DNA of 24,188 nt, from the IMG/VR virus record IMGVR_UViG_3300037010_002200, positions 1 through 24,188 of that record. One strand, written 5' to 3'. The position numbers were made by a program, and so were the translations under genes. Position 1 is the first letter of the stretch. Every line of letters begins with the position of its first letter. Positions 1-6,512 of this stretch are shown piece by piece. The notes under the pieces were generated by a model, which worked only from the letters and a program-made list of their open reading frames with translations, ran no database searches and was not told where the DNA came from. The DNA is from a virus.

Positions 1-1825
1 TCGCTTGAATGTCATCGGCCGTCAAGTGTTCGGACAGCCCCAGCATGTCTTCGTTATTGCCTGTGATGATCAGGCGGATCGCCCCGATGATCGTTCCTTC
101 GTGATGATACCGCTTCTTAAACGGTCGTGACCTGGCCGCTATGAACTGCCGAAGCTCTGCCGTTCGCCCATGGCCGCGCCAATCCTTCGGCAGCTGTTCG
201 TCAGCAAGGATTAGAGGGCAGCGGCTGATCGAATCGTTCCAGTCCCCCAGGGCCGAGTCCAGGTCCGTCGGTTGATTCGTGGTCCAGAGTCGTGAGAGAC
301 CCAGAGCCAGGAGCGTCTTACCCGTCCCGGGGGCCCCCGTGAGCATGAGGGCAGCACAGATCTGGTCCAGATTCGTGACCTGGGCAATCCACGCGAGAAC
401 GTCCAGGAGATTGTCCCCCATGGCGATTTCCAGCCAGTCTGCCACGTCCTGATCCCATTGCGGCGTCAAGGGCCGAAGGGGGCACGGGGCATCGATAAAG
501 ACCCTGGCGGCCCCGTCATACCGTGCGAGCTGGGCCCGGAGATCCTGGACGTAATCCGTGGCCACGCTGCCGAATTCGCCCATGATGCTCGGGAGTCCCT
601 TTCGCATCCGTTCCCCGCCTTGACCCTCAGTCCAGAGTTCAACGCCGGCAGACGTGGCAGGGGCGAGATCCCGAAGTATCGCGTTCCCGATGTCCTTGTC
701 CGAATAGGCGGGGCTGTAGGTCGCTCCGGGGCCGAGAACGTAAAAGATACTGCCCCTTTGAATGACCCAGCGTTTGCGCAATTCGTCGCGCGTACAGGCA
801 CACAGGGCGGCCATGGCGTCCAGTTCCTGCTCCCGATAGGGGTAATCCCGTTCGGGGTCCAAATGCGCGAACGCCTGCCGGATCCTCAGCTTGCCTTCGG
901 CGATCGTGATCTGCTCCTGGGCGAGAGTCTCTGACATGACTTTCTCTGACGCCCTTTCGAGCTTGCCCCGCACGTCGTCAGCCGTGATCGGTTCTTTCCC
1001 GGGCATGACCTGCAACGACGTTGCAAAATGCTCAGCGATCGAAGCCGGGTCAGCGTCAGGCAGTTCCTTCGCGAGATCGTTACAGAGCTGGAAAAGGGCG
1101 TTATCTCGGTTTCCGGCATCGGCGAACGGATCGCCCTTGCATACCTTGCTGAGCATTTCGCCCATTTCCGAGCGGTATTGATCCCGGGACTTTTTCCAGC
1201 GCTGGGCCAGGCGTTCTAGCCTCTCACGGGTTACCTTTTCGGCCTTGCTCGCGCGACTATGCCCGAAGCTATGATCGGCAATCGTGGCCACGTCGAGGGG
1301 GCCGCCCTTGAACGTCACGAAGTGGCAGAGTCTGGGATCGGTCCCGGGCGGGGCCGAAGGGCCGAAGTAACAGCGGTTAATGTCTTTATCGTTCGGATCG
1401 TTCAACCCGCAAAAATGGGCCGAGAACGACAGCCAGAACGATTCCCACTCAGAGGGCTCGATCGGCCGAGAGAGACGCACACAGACACGGACCCGCCATA
1501 GCCCCTGGGCAGCGCTCTGGGGATGACGCCATGACGTATACAGAACGGCGTCCAATCCTTCCAACTTCTCGCATACGGCCGAGAGCTGGGCAGCCGTTAC
1601 CATGTCGAGATCAAGGACCCCGAACCAGACCCGAACGACGTTCTTTCCCACGCGGGGCAGACCCGGCCGGAATTCGGCAGGGGAGAACATGGGGATCTGT
1701 TTCTTATCGGCGACGTCGAAACGGTGAGGGCCCAGCCCGGATACGAAATCGTCCCAGGTCGTTACCAGAGGTTTCGGCGTCCCGTCCTTGGCATGGGCGA
1801 AGAGAGACAGTCTGATCTCGGTCAT
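1..1825 (-). CDS. Primase-polymerase / SF3-type helicase, C-terminus cut by window edge
   Basis: The reading frame is open from an ATG at 1825 to the left edge, about 608 residues with no stop. The N-terminal part resembles an archaeo-eukaryotic primase (AEP): a D72-L-D74 metal-binding pair follows a hydrophobic strand, and S98-W-R-H101 fits the AEP sxH motif. The C-terminal part has Walker A GAPGTGKT (497-504), Walker B ending in D542-E543 and a sensor-like ITGN with N590, typical of D5/SF3 phage helicases. The likely role is to synthesise primers and unwind DNA at the phage origin. Its ATG overlaps the methylase stop (ATGA), so the two are translationally coupled. The candidate origin lies about 1 kb upstream in the same transcription unit. 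The domain assignment rests on motifs read by eye; the helicase call is firmer than the primase call. Confidence 0.85.
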   Translation of the reverse strand, partial: MTEIRLSLFAHAKDGTPKPLVTTWDDFVSGLGPHRFDVADKKQIPMFSPAEFRPGLPRVGKNVVRVWFGVLDLDMVTAAQLSAVCEKLEGLDAVLYTSWRHPQSAAQGLWRVRVCVRLSRPIEPSEWESFWLSFSAHFCGLNDPNDKDINRCYFGPSAPPGTDPRLCHFVTFKGGPLDVATIADHSFGHSRASKAEKVTRERLERLAQRWKKSRDQYRSEMGEMLSKVCKGDPFADAGNRDNALFQLCNDLAKELPDADPASIAEHFATSLQVMPGKEPITADDVRGKLERASEKVMSETLAQEQITIAEGKLRIRQAFAHLDPERDYPYREQELDAMAALCACTRDELRKRWVIQRGSIFYVLGPGATYSPAYSDKDIGNAILRDLAPATSAGVELWTEGQGGERMRKGLPSIMGEFGSVATDYVQDLRAQLARYDGAARVFIDAPCPLRPLTPQWDQDVADWLEIAMGDNLLDVLAWIAQVTNLDQICAALMLTGAPGTGKTLLALGLSRLWTTNQPTDLDSALGDWNDSISRCPLILADEQLPKDWRGHGRTAELRQFIAARSRPFKKRYHHEGTIIGAIRLIITGNNEDMLGLSEHLTADDIQA

Positions 1826-2565
1826 CGTGTGCCCCGGAGAGTGGCCCAGCCCATGGGGCTGAACCTGTGAACGTAAAGCCGTTCGATCCGAGTCCTGCCA
1901 GCGCGATTCGGATCGAGTAGGCTCGTTTGTGCCCACTCGGAATAGATAACCCAGTCACTCGGGGGATTAGCCCCGGCCCCTTCCGAGACGAAGACAAGGG
2001 CCCCGCACTGGTGCCACCAGAGGGCATGGCTCCAGAACTCTGCCGGGTCGAAGGCCCCGACCCCTTTGTATCCCGTGGTCCCCTCATAAGGGGGATCGCA
2101 ATAGAGCAAGGTCCCGGCCGGGGGATCCGGGAGGTGTCTGTAGTCCCGAGAGTGGATCTCTAGATCGCGGCAGTCCCGGAGCTTTCTCAGGAGAGAGTTC
2201 CGGGCCCCGGCCGTGTAGTCCTGGCCCTTTGAATTCCGAGCGTAGCCCCCGGCCCACTTCCCCCCGAAGGAACAGCCGAACATGGCAAAGCCCGTCAAGG
2301 GATCGGCCGGGTTCGGGTTGGCTTTGATCCACTGATACTGCCCCTCTGAAACCACGGTCGGGGGATCCCAGCCCCCTTGCACGGCCCGGAGAGTGGAGAT
2401 CAAGGGCTGGCACGCATCCAGGGCCACGCGAGGGGCCTGAGCATGACGAACGACATTCAAGGCACCACAGAACACGTCCACGAACAGGGCCCCGGGCTTG
2501 CGCCAGTGCTCTATCGCCTGGACGATGGCCCGGCCGTGTTTCGATTTCCCGCCCAGGTATTGCAC
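1822..2565 (-). CDS. dam: DNA N6-adenine methyltransferase, D12/Dam class
   Basis: A 247-residue protein that begins with a YLGGKSKHG-type N-terminus and carries the S-adenosylmethionine site FVDVFCG (28-34), an acidic strand end ALD (48-50) and the catalytic motif DPPY (157-160). This order matches D12-class adenine methylases such as Dam, and the length is close to the family norm of 250-280. It transfers a methyl group to adenine N6. GATC is the usual target of the class and is strikingly frequent here, but the target cannot be read from the protein. No restriction endonuclease partner lies next to it, so it looks like an orphan methylase for self-protection or timing. The GTG start lies 3 bases after the regulator stop, and the stop overlaps the primase ATG. 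Confidence 0.9.
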   Translation of the reverse strand: MQYLGGKSKHGRAIVQAIEHWRKPGALFVDVFCGALNVVRHAQAPRVALDACQPLISTLRAVQGGWDPPTVVSEGQYQWIKANPNPADPLTGFAMFGCSFGGKWAGGYARNSKGQDYTAGARNSLLRKLRDCRDLEIHSRDYRHLPDPPAGTLLYCDPPYEGTTGYKGVGAFDPAEFWSHALWWHQCGALVFVSEGAGANPPSDWVIYSEWAQTSLLDPNRAGRTRIERLYVHRFSPMGWATLRGTR

Positions 2566-2568
2566 GGG

Positions 2569-2862
2569 TCAGACTCGGGATCCGGAAATGGGCCCCGTGT
2601 AAGACTCGGGGGGCGGGGGAATCGGCGGCAGGGCTTCCTTGACCCGAAACAGGTTCCCGGCCGGGACTTCATAGAAAAGGGCCAAGCGCATGATCTGGCT
2701 GGCCCTTGGCTCGCTCCGGGCTTGCTCCCAGTTGCTCACGGTGTCGGGGTCCACGCCCAGGGCTTCGGCGGCCTGTGCCTGCGTCTTACCGGCCCCCCGA
2801 CGCGCAAGGACAAGGGCCTGGGCAAACACGGGATCGGCTGCCTTGCTTCGGTGTCGGGGCAT
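2569..2862 (-). CDS. XRE/Cro-CI family helix-turn-helix regulator
   Basis: A 97-residue protein from the ATG at 2862, which has AGGG a few bases upstream; a TTG at 2898 would add 12 residues but lacks a better ribosome site. The central region has the classic XRE pattern: GKTQAQAAEALGVDPDTVSNWE for the helix-turn-helix, then a further helix around RASQIMRLALFYEVP. The C-terminus is short and proline-rich, with no peptidase or dimerisation domain recognised, so it is more Cro-like than CI-like. It is the first gene of the minus operon regulator-methylase-primase and lies next to the divergent control region. It is the best candidate in the window for the protein binding the 18-bp palindromes of the plus-strand promoters, but that link is inference. 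Confidence 0.85.
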   Translation of the reverse strand: MPRHRSKAADPVFAQALVLARRGAGKTQAQAAEALGVDPDTVSNWEQARSEPRASQIMRLALFYEVPAGNLFRVKEALPPIPPPPESYTGPISGSRV

Positions 2863-3047
2863 GGGCCCTAGTAGGAAGGAATTCGGGGCAGGCGTCAACG
2901 GGGAAAGGCTGCCCCGGGCGAATCTTAGTTTTCCAGGGTACGTAAGGCAGCCGGCAGAGATTCGGCGCGCGCTAGTCGTGACCAGCAGACCGTTGGACAG
3001 GGGCTTAGAACTCCTCCTGAGTACCCCCTGATTTCTTCGATCTGTCC

Positions 3048-3076
3048 TACATCCTGATACTTATCAACTTTGTCAA
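3048..3076 (-). promoter_or_regulatory. Promoter for regulator-methylase-primase operon
   Basis: Reading the minus strand, TTGACA (3076-3071) is followed by a 17-base spacer and GATGTA (3053-3048). The -35 is a perfect sigma-70 consensus and the -10 is weak. The spacer holds a small inverted repeat, TGATA-N2-TATCA (3055-3066), which could be an operator. It points at the XRE regulator, leaving a leader of about 180 bases. A run of seven T (minus strand) sits just upstream of the -35. Confidence 0.55.
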
Positions 3077-3149
3077 AAAAAATCAGTTTCACTCTGTGGT
3101 CACTGTCCGAAAGGGGTTCTTCTGGATAAATCCTCGGGAATCAAAGGCG

Positions 3150-3177
3150 TGGACACTCTCTGGACAGCCTCTGGACA
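3150..3177 (+). repeat. Three TGGACA iterons with 11-bp period
   Basis: TGGACA occurs at 3150, 3161 and 3172, so the copies sit on the same face of the helix. The flanking bases are also similar: TGGACACTCTC, TGGACAGCCTC, TGGACAGCTCC. A further isolated copy is at 2994. The array ends about 17 bases before an AT-rich segment, as origin iterons often do. A tandem regulator-binding array is the alternative. Confidence 0.6.
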
Positions 3178-3180
3178 GCT

Positions 3181-3357
3181 CCCGGAGCTGGTCAAGGAAT
3201 TATTTATTAATCAACCTTTAATTGATTTCCTGCCCTCTCCCGGCCGGGTCTAGCCCTGGTCACGCCCCGTCATGTGGGACAATGTAGTCTGGTCACGCTC
3301 ATGACCAGCTGTCACTGGTGGGATAAGGTGGGACATGCCCAGCCCCGGAGCTGGTCA
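3181..3357 (+). repeat. 14-bp direct repeat pair and CTGGTCA motif family
   Basis: CCCGGAGCTGGTCA occurs at 3181-3194 and again at 3344-3357. Its second half belongs to a wider family: CTGGTCACG at 3256, 3289 and 3351. A short inverted pair, GGTCA and TGACC, is at 3291-3306. The copies bracket the AT-rich block, which suggests binding sites of one protein on both sides. Confidence 0.55.
3194..3228. other. AT-rich segment, possible DNA unwinding element
   Basis: About 35 bases with only a handful of G or C stand out sharply from the GC-rich surroundings. They contain a 6-bp inverted repeat, AATCAA (3209-3214) and TTGATT (3222-3227). The position between the iterons and the GGTCA repeats fits a melting region of an origin. 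Confidence 0.5.
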
Positions 3358-3385
3358 CGACCCCGATCACAGATCACGATTTCGG

Positions 3386-3414
3386 TTGACGCTACGTCAG
3401 AGCTGTCGTATTGA
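3386..3414 (+). promoter_or_regulatory. Operator-promoter P1
   Basis: TTGACG (3386-3391), a 17-base spacer and TATTGA (3409-3414). The imperfect palindrome TACGTCAGAGCTGTCGTA (3393-3410) fills the spacer and the first bases of the -10, so a bound repressor would block RNA polymerase. It is the first of five related copies and the only one without a terminator hairpin directly upstream. The leader GGCTCACCGAAAGGAA (3418-3433) is shared with P2. Confidence 0.75.
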
Positions 3415-3441
3415 TCGGGCTCACCGAAAGGAATCAAGGCC

Positions 3442-3786
3442 GTGCCCAATACATTGATCCCCCGAGTAGAGATCCTGGCGTCCCGGGTCGTGCTTCATAA
3501 GCCGAGCACTTACCAGATCAAGGCTGCCGCGAAGGCGTTCAGGGCCCTCACGGGCGAGAAGCCCACGATCGGGATCCAGGGCTTCTTCCCCCCGAATGCG
3601 ATCTATGGGCTCCTGGGGCAGTACCCCGCCGGGCTTGACCTTCGCCCCACGGGGTCCACGGCTTTCGCCCCCTGCCCCGTGATAAAGGTCGGGACCACTT
3701 ACCTGACGGTGAAGCTTCGGACGGGGGAAGAAGATCTGATCCCGGCCCGTGGTTCGGAGATCGAAGTAACCCTGGAAATGCCCTAG
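3442..3786 (+). CDS. Hypothetical small protein, paralogue of 7043-7351
   Basis: A 114-residue protein of unknown function from a GTG at 3442, with AAAGGA about nine bases upstream. It is the only gene between promoter P1 and the terminator at 3793. It shares blocks with the protein at 7043-7351: a helix followed by FRALTGEKP (FEALTGAYP in the other), and a C-terminal DLIP motif followed by an alternating hydrophobic strand. There is no signal peptide, membrane segment or catalytic motif. As the first plus-strand gene beside the origin and under the strongest-looking control region, it may be an early host-takeover protein, but this is a guess. Confidence 0.7.
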   Translation: MPNTLIPRVEILASRVVLHKPSTYQIKAAAKAFRALTGEKPTIGIQGFFPPNAIYGLLGQYPAGLDLRPTGSTAFAPCPVIKVGTTYLTVKLRTGEEDLIPARGSEIEVTLEMP

Positions 3787-3792
3787 TCTGCC

Positions 3793-3821
3793 GGGCCCCG
3801 GGATAAATCGTCCCGGGGCCC
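3793..3821 (+). terminator. GC-rich hairpin between cassette genes
   Basis: An 11-bp perfect stem, GGGCCCCGGGA (3793-3803) with TCCCGGGGCCC (3811-3821), and a 7-base loop. Only two T follow before the -35 of P2 starts at 3822, so the terminator and the next promoter abut. Without a T-tract termination may be partial. Confidence 0.65.
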
Positions 3822-3850
3822 TTGACCGTGCGTCAGCTCTGCCGTACCTT
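3822..3850 (+). promoter_or_regulatory. Operator-promoter P2
   Basis: TTGACC (3822-3827), a 17-base spacer and TACCTT (3845-3850). The operator copy TGCGTCAGCTCTGCCGTA (3829-3846) is the most degenerate of the five. The leader GGCTCACCGAAAGGAA (3854-3869) is identical to that of P1 and carries the ribosome site for the next gene. Confidence 0.7.
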
Positions 3851-3877
3851 CACGGCTCACCGAAAGGAACCCGACCG

Positions 3878-4291
3878 ATGAAAATCACGATCGAAATGCT
3901 GCCCCTTCTGAATATGCTCCTGGAGCAGGACCCCGACCTGGGGAAGGCCGTCCAGATCGCTTTCGAGCGACGCACGCGCCACTGGTCCGATCTGCTGTCG
4001 ATCCCTGCCACGGTCCGGGCTGCCGCCCCGAAGGGCGTCAAGGCCGTGGACGGGGGCGAGATCGCGAACCACGTGGAAAGCCCCCTGGTGGTCATGCTCC
4101 AGAAGCTGGGCAGCTACTTAGCCGATTCTCCGAAGGGCGGCAGGTACAGCCCCGCCCAGGTCCGTGAAGCGCTGGGCGTCAAGGCGGGGGATGAAACGTT
4201 CAAGCGCGCGCTGGCCCAGCTCCTGGCCGAAAAGAAGATCAACGCCGAAGGTGGGGGCCCGGCCCGGAGATACTGGGGGGCGGGGAAGTGA
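3878..4291 (+). CDS. Hypothetical protein with C-terminal winged-helix-like domain
   Basis: A 137-residue protein from the ATG at 3878, with AAAGGA upstream. The N-terminus is helical (LLNMLLEQDPDLGKAV). Residues from about 90 read like a winged helix-turn-helix: YSPAQVREALGV, then ETFKRALAQLLAEKKI, then a glycine-rich wing ending RRYWG. A DNA-binding role is plausible but the target is unknown. It is the first gene of a five-gene operon (to 5093), and its TGA overlaps the next GTG start. It is not a known repressor family as far as I can tell. Confidence 0.7.
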   Translation: MKITIEMLPLLNMLLEQDPDLGKAVQIAFERRTRHWSDLLSIPATVRAAAPKGVKAVDGGEIANHVESPLVVMLQKLGSYLADSPKGGRYSPAQVREALGVKAGDETFKRALAQLLAEKKINAEGGGPARRYWGAGK

Positions 4292-4518
4292 GGGCCGCGA
4301 TCCTCGCGTTCCTGCTCCTGGCTTTCGGGGCAGGCCGTGCGGCCACGTCCTGCCCCGACCCGGAAACGTGCGGGCCTGACCCCATCGAAGACGCCGGGGC
4401 CGATACCGTTCAAGGGCTGGGCAGTGGACCCGCCCCCGCCCCGACGTCTTTTCCCCCGTGCTCGATCGATGCCGGGTATCCTTGCTGGGTCGATTCGGGA
4501 GCAGGGGGCGGGAAATGA
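4288..4518 (+). CDS. Small secreted Cys-containing protein
   Basis: A 76-residue protein with a clear signal peptide: MRAAILAFLLLAFGAGRAA, with probable cleavage near residue 19. The mature part is rich in Pro, Gly and Asp, with four cysteines (22, 28, 58, 66) that could form two disulphides outside the cytoplasm. The GTG start overlaps the upstream stop (GTGA), so translation is coupled. No known family is recognised. An exported small phage protein could alter the host envelope, for example to block superinfection, but nothing in the sequence proves this. Confidence 0.6.
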   Translation: MRAAILAFLLLAFGAGRAATSCPDPETCGPDPIEDAGADTVQGLGSGPAPAPTSFPPCSIDAGYPCWVDSGAGGGK

Positions 4519-4543
4519 CATGCGATCAAGGGAGTTCTCTGAC

Positions 4544-4753
4544 ATGAAAACGAAATCGGTTAGCTACGGGCGCACGATCGAGCTGGGCAAGTTTGGCCGG
4601 GGCCATACGCAAAAGGTCTGGTTCGGTCACGAAGTGGAACGCGAAGAAGGGGAAACCGAAGAACAATGCATGTCCCAGCTCCGGGCCTGGGCCGATGTCC
4701 AGGAAGCCAAGGAACGCAAGGCGTGGAAAGACGCCGGGGGGCGTGAGCCTTGA
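4544..4753 (+). CDS. Hypothetical small charged protein
   Basis: A 69-residue protein from the ATG at 4544, supported by GGGAG about ten bases upstream; an in-frame ATG at 4520 would add eight residues with no good ribosome site. The N-terminal half looks like beta strands (SYGRTIELGKFGRGHTQKV); the rest is a highly charged helix. No family is recognised. The stop overlaps the TTG start of the next gene. Confidence 0.55.
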   Translation: MKTKSVSYGRTIELGKFGRGHTQKVWFGHEVEREEGETEEQCMSQLRAWADVQEAKERKAWKDAGGREP

Positions 4754-4938
4754 ACCGGGCTCAGAAGCGCACCCAGCGCCGGATCCGCCGGGCTATGAAA
4801 GCCAAGCTGGAAGAAGCCCGGGAGCATTACCAGGCTGTGGTCGTGATCTTGAATGAGACTCGGGACGAACGGGACCACTACCAGGAGGCGACGATCGATC
4901 TGAATAAAGAGATCGATCGGTTGAAAGGCAGGCCGTGA
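4750..4938 (+). CDS. Small basic coiled-coil protein
   Basis: A 62-residue protein from a TTG start that overlaps the previous stop (TTGA). The first 20 residues are strongly basic (RAQKRTQRRIRRAMKAK). The rest has heptad-like spacing of hydrophobic residues, so it is likely a helical coiled coil. The combination suggests nucleic-acid binding or an adaptor. The unusual start codon makes the exact N-terminus uncertain. Its stop overlaps the next GTG. Confidence 0.55.
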   Translation: MNRAQKRTQRRIRRAMKAKLEEAREHYQAVVVILNETRDERDHYQEATIDLNKEIDRLKGRP

Positions 4939-5093
4939 ACCCGATCACGTTCTGGACCCTGCAATTCCTGGCGGGGTCCGTGCTCGAATCCCTGAGCGTG
5001 CTCGAATCCCAGAGCGTCAAAGCCCCCCTGGGAAATATGGCACTATCGGGGCAGACAACGCCGGCAGCGACGGAAGCTGGCCGGGGCCCTTGA
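4935..5093 (+). CDS. 52-residue coupled small protein with tandem repeat
   Basis: A GTG at 4935 overlaps the preceding TGA and opens a frame of 52 codons ending in TGA at 5091-5093. The N-terminus MNPITFWTLQFLAG is hydrophobic but short for a membrane segment. The middle is a duplicated six-residue unit, VLESLS VLESQS, encoded by the 18-bp tandem repeat. It is supported only by coupling and by the similar GTGAACCCGATC start context of the gene at 9079; it may not be functional. Confidence 0.4.
   Translation: MNPITFWTLQFLAGSVLESLSVLESQSVKAPLGNMALSGQTTPAATEAGRGP
4980..5015 (+). repeat. 18-bp tandem repeat inside small gene
   Basis: Two adjacent 18-base copies (4980-4997, 4998-5015) beginning GTGCTCGAATCCC and differing at one base. 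The length is a multiple of three, so the reading frame is kept. Confidence 0.8.
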
Positions 5094-5130
5094 CCGCGCC
5101 AGCCGGCGAAGAACCCTAGCCCCACGACCC

Positions 5131-5155
5131 GGGCCCCTGCTATGCTCAGGGGCCC
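5131..5155 (+). terminator. 9-bp hairpin ending directly at a start codon
   Basis: GGGCCCCTG (5131-5139) pairs perfectly with CAGGGGCCC (5147-5155). The loop CTATGCT contains a -10-like TATGCT (5141-5146), and the GTG of the next gene follows at 5156 with no gap. There is no T-tract. It could end the upstream operon, or, if transcription comes from upstream, hide the start codon. Confidence 0.5.
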
Positions 5156-5710
5156 GTGGTCCCCCTCGAATACAACCCTTCAGAGCCATGGGCCCGGCAG
5201 CCCTTCGACACCGATCTGGCGTGGGCGTGCTTCCAGCTCTATCTATCGCTGGCCATCCCACGGCGTCTGGTCGATCTCGTAAAGTCCCCCGGCTGCCCTC
5301 TCTCATGGGGGCAGCTCCAGACCATAGCCTGGGAAGATGGCTGGGCCGATCGAGCGAGGCGCTGGGACTCTCACCTGGACGCCCTCCGATTCGCCACGAT
5401 CGAAGAAGTGACCCGCGAAGACGCGAAGGCACGGGCCGAGAGACATGGGAAGCTGTCGAGAAAGCTCCAGACTTTAGGGGAGCACGAACTGGACAAGTGG
5501 ATCGGTGTAGCCTCACGGGCAGACGGAATGCCGGGGCTGGTCCAGGTCAAGGACGTGATTCGGCTTATCGTTCTCGGAGTAAAGACGGAGAGACTGGCCC
5601 TGGGCGAATCGACCGATAAGATCGAAACCGGCCCCGATCTCTCGGCCCTAAATATCGATCAGCTCCGGGCCCTTCGGGAGCTTCAGGAAGCCGCCGAATC
5701 GAAGGCTTGA
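5156..5710 (+). CDS. Putative small terminase-like DNA-binding protein
   Basis: A 184-residue protein from a GTG at 5156. The first half follows a pattern seen near phage terminases: a helical segment (LAWACFQLYLSLAIPRRLVDLV), an HTH-like stretch, then DGWADRARRWDSHLD. A long charged helix follows, then ERLALGES and an acidic C-terminal tail with LSALNIDQLRALRELQEA. This layout suits a small terminase that binds DNA and recruits the large subunit, but the large subunit is not nearby, so the call is tentative. The start codon abuts a 9-bp hairpin, and a TATGCT nine bases upstream could give a leaderless message. Confidence 0.45.
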   Translation: MVPLEYNPSEPWARQPFDTDLAWACFQLYLSLAIPRRLVDLVKSPGCPLSWGQLQTIAWEDGWADRARRWDSHLDALRFATIEEVTREDAKARAERHGKLSRKLQTLGEHELDKWIGVASRADGMPGLVQVKDVIRLIVLGVKTERLALGESTDKIETGPDLSALNIDQLRALRELQEAAESKA

Positions 5711-5736
5711 ACCCCTGCCCCGGGCCGTGATAGCCT
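5707..5736 (+). promoter_or_regulatory. Promoter for a near-leaderless message
   Basis: TTGAAC (5707-5712), an 18-base spacer and TAGCCT (5731-5736). The -10 ends seven bases before the ATG at 5744, so the transcript would begin at or next to the start codon. No ribosome binding site is present. The -35 overlaps the stop of the upstream gene. Confidence 0.45.
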
Positions 5737-5743
5737 GGGGATC

Positions 5744-6466
5744 ATGTCTAAAGCCTCATTCGTTCGCGTGGTCGCTGCCTTCGTGGCCGCGATCAATATC
5801 ACTCATGATCTTGACGGTGACGGCCTGGCGGCTGCCCCCGCCGAGTGGGTTCACCTGCCCGGAGCCACGGGATCCACGATCACGATCGAGGATATGTCTG
5901 GCCACTCGGTCATCCTCACGTCAACGGATCAGGTCACGTCCTGGCGTGTCACCTTCCGGAAGATCACGGCAGCTTCGGCAGCCTTCCAGTTCGGGACCGG
6001 CCCCGGCCCGATGGGGCAGGGCGCGAAAGGGGATCAGGGGGGCGTCGGGGATCCCGGTCTGGTCAGCATGGTTCTCCCGATCACGACGGCGATCCCGGCC
6101 GGGACCGATCTCCCGGAGATCGTCCTGGGAACGAACGGGGGCGGGTCCAATCTCACGATCCCGGCGCTGGGGATCTCTTTCGAGGGCGGGGCCCTCACGG
6201 CCAGCGATACGAACTACCTGACGATCACTTTCTTGATCCGGGACGCCGCGAACGCGAACCCGGTCACGCTCGGGACGCTGGTCACGAAGATCACGGGAGG
6301 CACGGGCAACTGGGCCGGGACCGTGGGCACGAAGCAACAGGTTACCGTGACCGGGGGCGGGGGCGTGGTCACGCTGCCCCCCGGTTACTCGCTCCGAATG
6401 AAAACCGCTCACAGCGGATCCGGGGCAATCCTGCCCGTCGGCTTTTTCGAGGCGCTGACGTCCTGA
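5744..6466 (+). CDS. Collagen-like virion-associated protein
   Basis: A 240-residue protein with three parts. Residues 1-83 are beta-rich with an acidic HDLDGDG segment. Residues 84-104 are a short Gly-X-Y run (GPGPMGQGAKGDQGG). From about 108 a Thr/Gly-rich beta domain follows, like the heads of trimeric phage fibres or decoration proteins. The same collagen-plus-beta-head plan occurs in the gene at the right edge. It is probably exposed on the virion, although it is encoded away from the tail operon, on the other strand, among accessory genes. There is no ribosome site; the -10-like TAGCCT seven bases before the ATG suggests a leaderless transcript. Confidence 0.55.
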   Translation: MSKASFVRVVAAFVAAINITHDLDGDGLAAAPAEWVHLPGATGSTITIEDMSGHSVILTSTDQVTSWRVTFRKITAASAAFQFGTGPGPMGQGAKGDQGGVGDPGLVSMVLPITTAIPAGTDLPEIVLGTNGGGSNLTIPALGISFEGGALTASDTNYLTITFLIRDAANANPVTLGTLVTKITGGTGNWAGTVGTKQQVTVTGGGGVVTLPPGYSLRMKTAHSGSGAILPVGFFEALTS

Positions 6467-6484
6467 TCGTGGTAGTGATCCCGG

Positions 6485-6505
6485 GCCCCGATTCGGGGCT
6501 AAGGT
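6485..6505 (+). promoter_or_regulatory. Hairpin plus -10 element before lipoprotein gene
   Basis: A 6-bp stem GCCCCG / CGGGGC (6485-6490 and 6494-6499) is followed at once by TAAGGT (6500-6505), which ends seven bases before the ATG at 6513. The -10 spacing is the same as at 5731. No good -35 is visible, so promoter strength is doubtful. Confidence 0.35.
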
Positions 6506-6512
6506 GATCACC

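Larger units (their letters stand above)
2863..3441. other. Divergent control region, candidate replication origin
   Basis: This 579-base stretch between the minus operon and the first plus gene holds no convincing gene. It contains a minus-strand promoter, three TGGACA iterons at 3150, 3161 and 3172, an AT-rich block at 3194-3228, copies of CTGGTCACG at 3256, 3289 and 3351 (plus CTGGTCA at 3188 and reverse copies at 2977 and 3301), GTGGGA(C/T) at 3274, 3318 and 3328, and the first plus-strand promoter. Iterons beside an AT-rich melting region, upstream of a primase-helicase operon, is the usual plan of a theta-type phage origin. Origin function is inferred from structure and position only. 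Confidence 0.5.

Noticed and set aside
458-934. Plus-strand frame of 158 codons
   Set aside because: It is antisense to the primase-helicase, which is continuous and carries clear motifs across this region.
2862-2898. Promoter TTGACG just before the regulator ATG
   Set aside because: The -35 at 2898 has no acceptable -10 at 16-18 bases, and the better TTGACA promoter at 3076 explains the operon.
3150-3357. CRISPR-like array
   Set aside because: The repeats are 6 to 14 bp with irregular spacing and no 25-40 bp repeat-spacer structure.
5083-5110. Sixth copy of the operator-promoter cassette
   Set aside because: The string CGGGGCCCTTGACCG matches the cassette junction at 3814, but neither the palindrome nor a -10 at 17 bases follows. 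At best it is a decayed relic.
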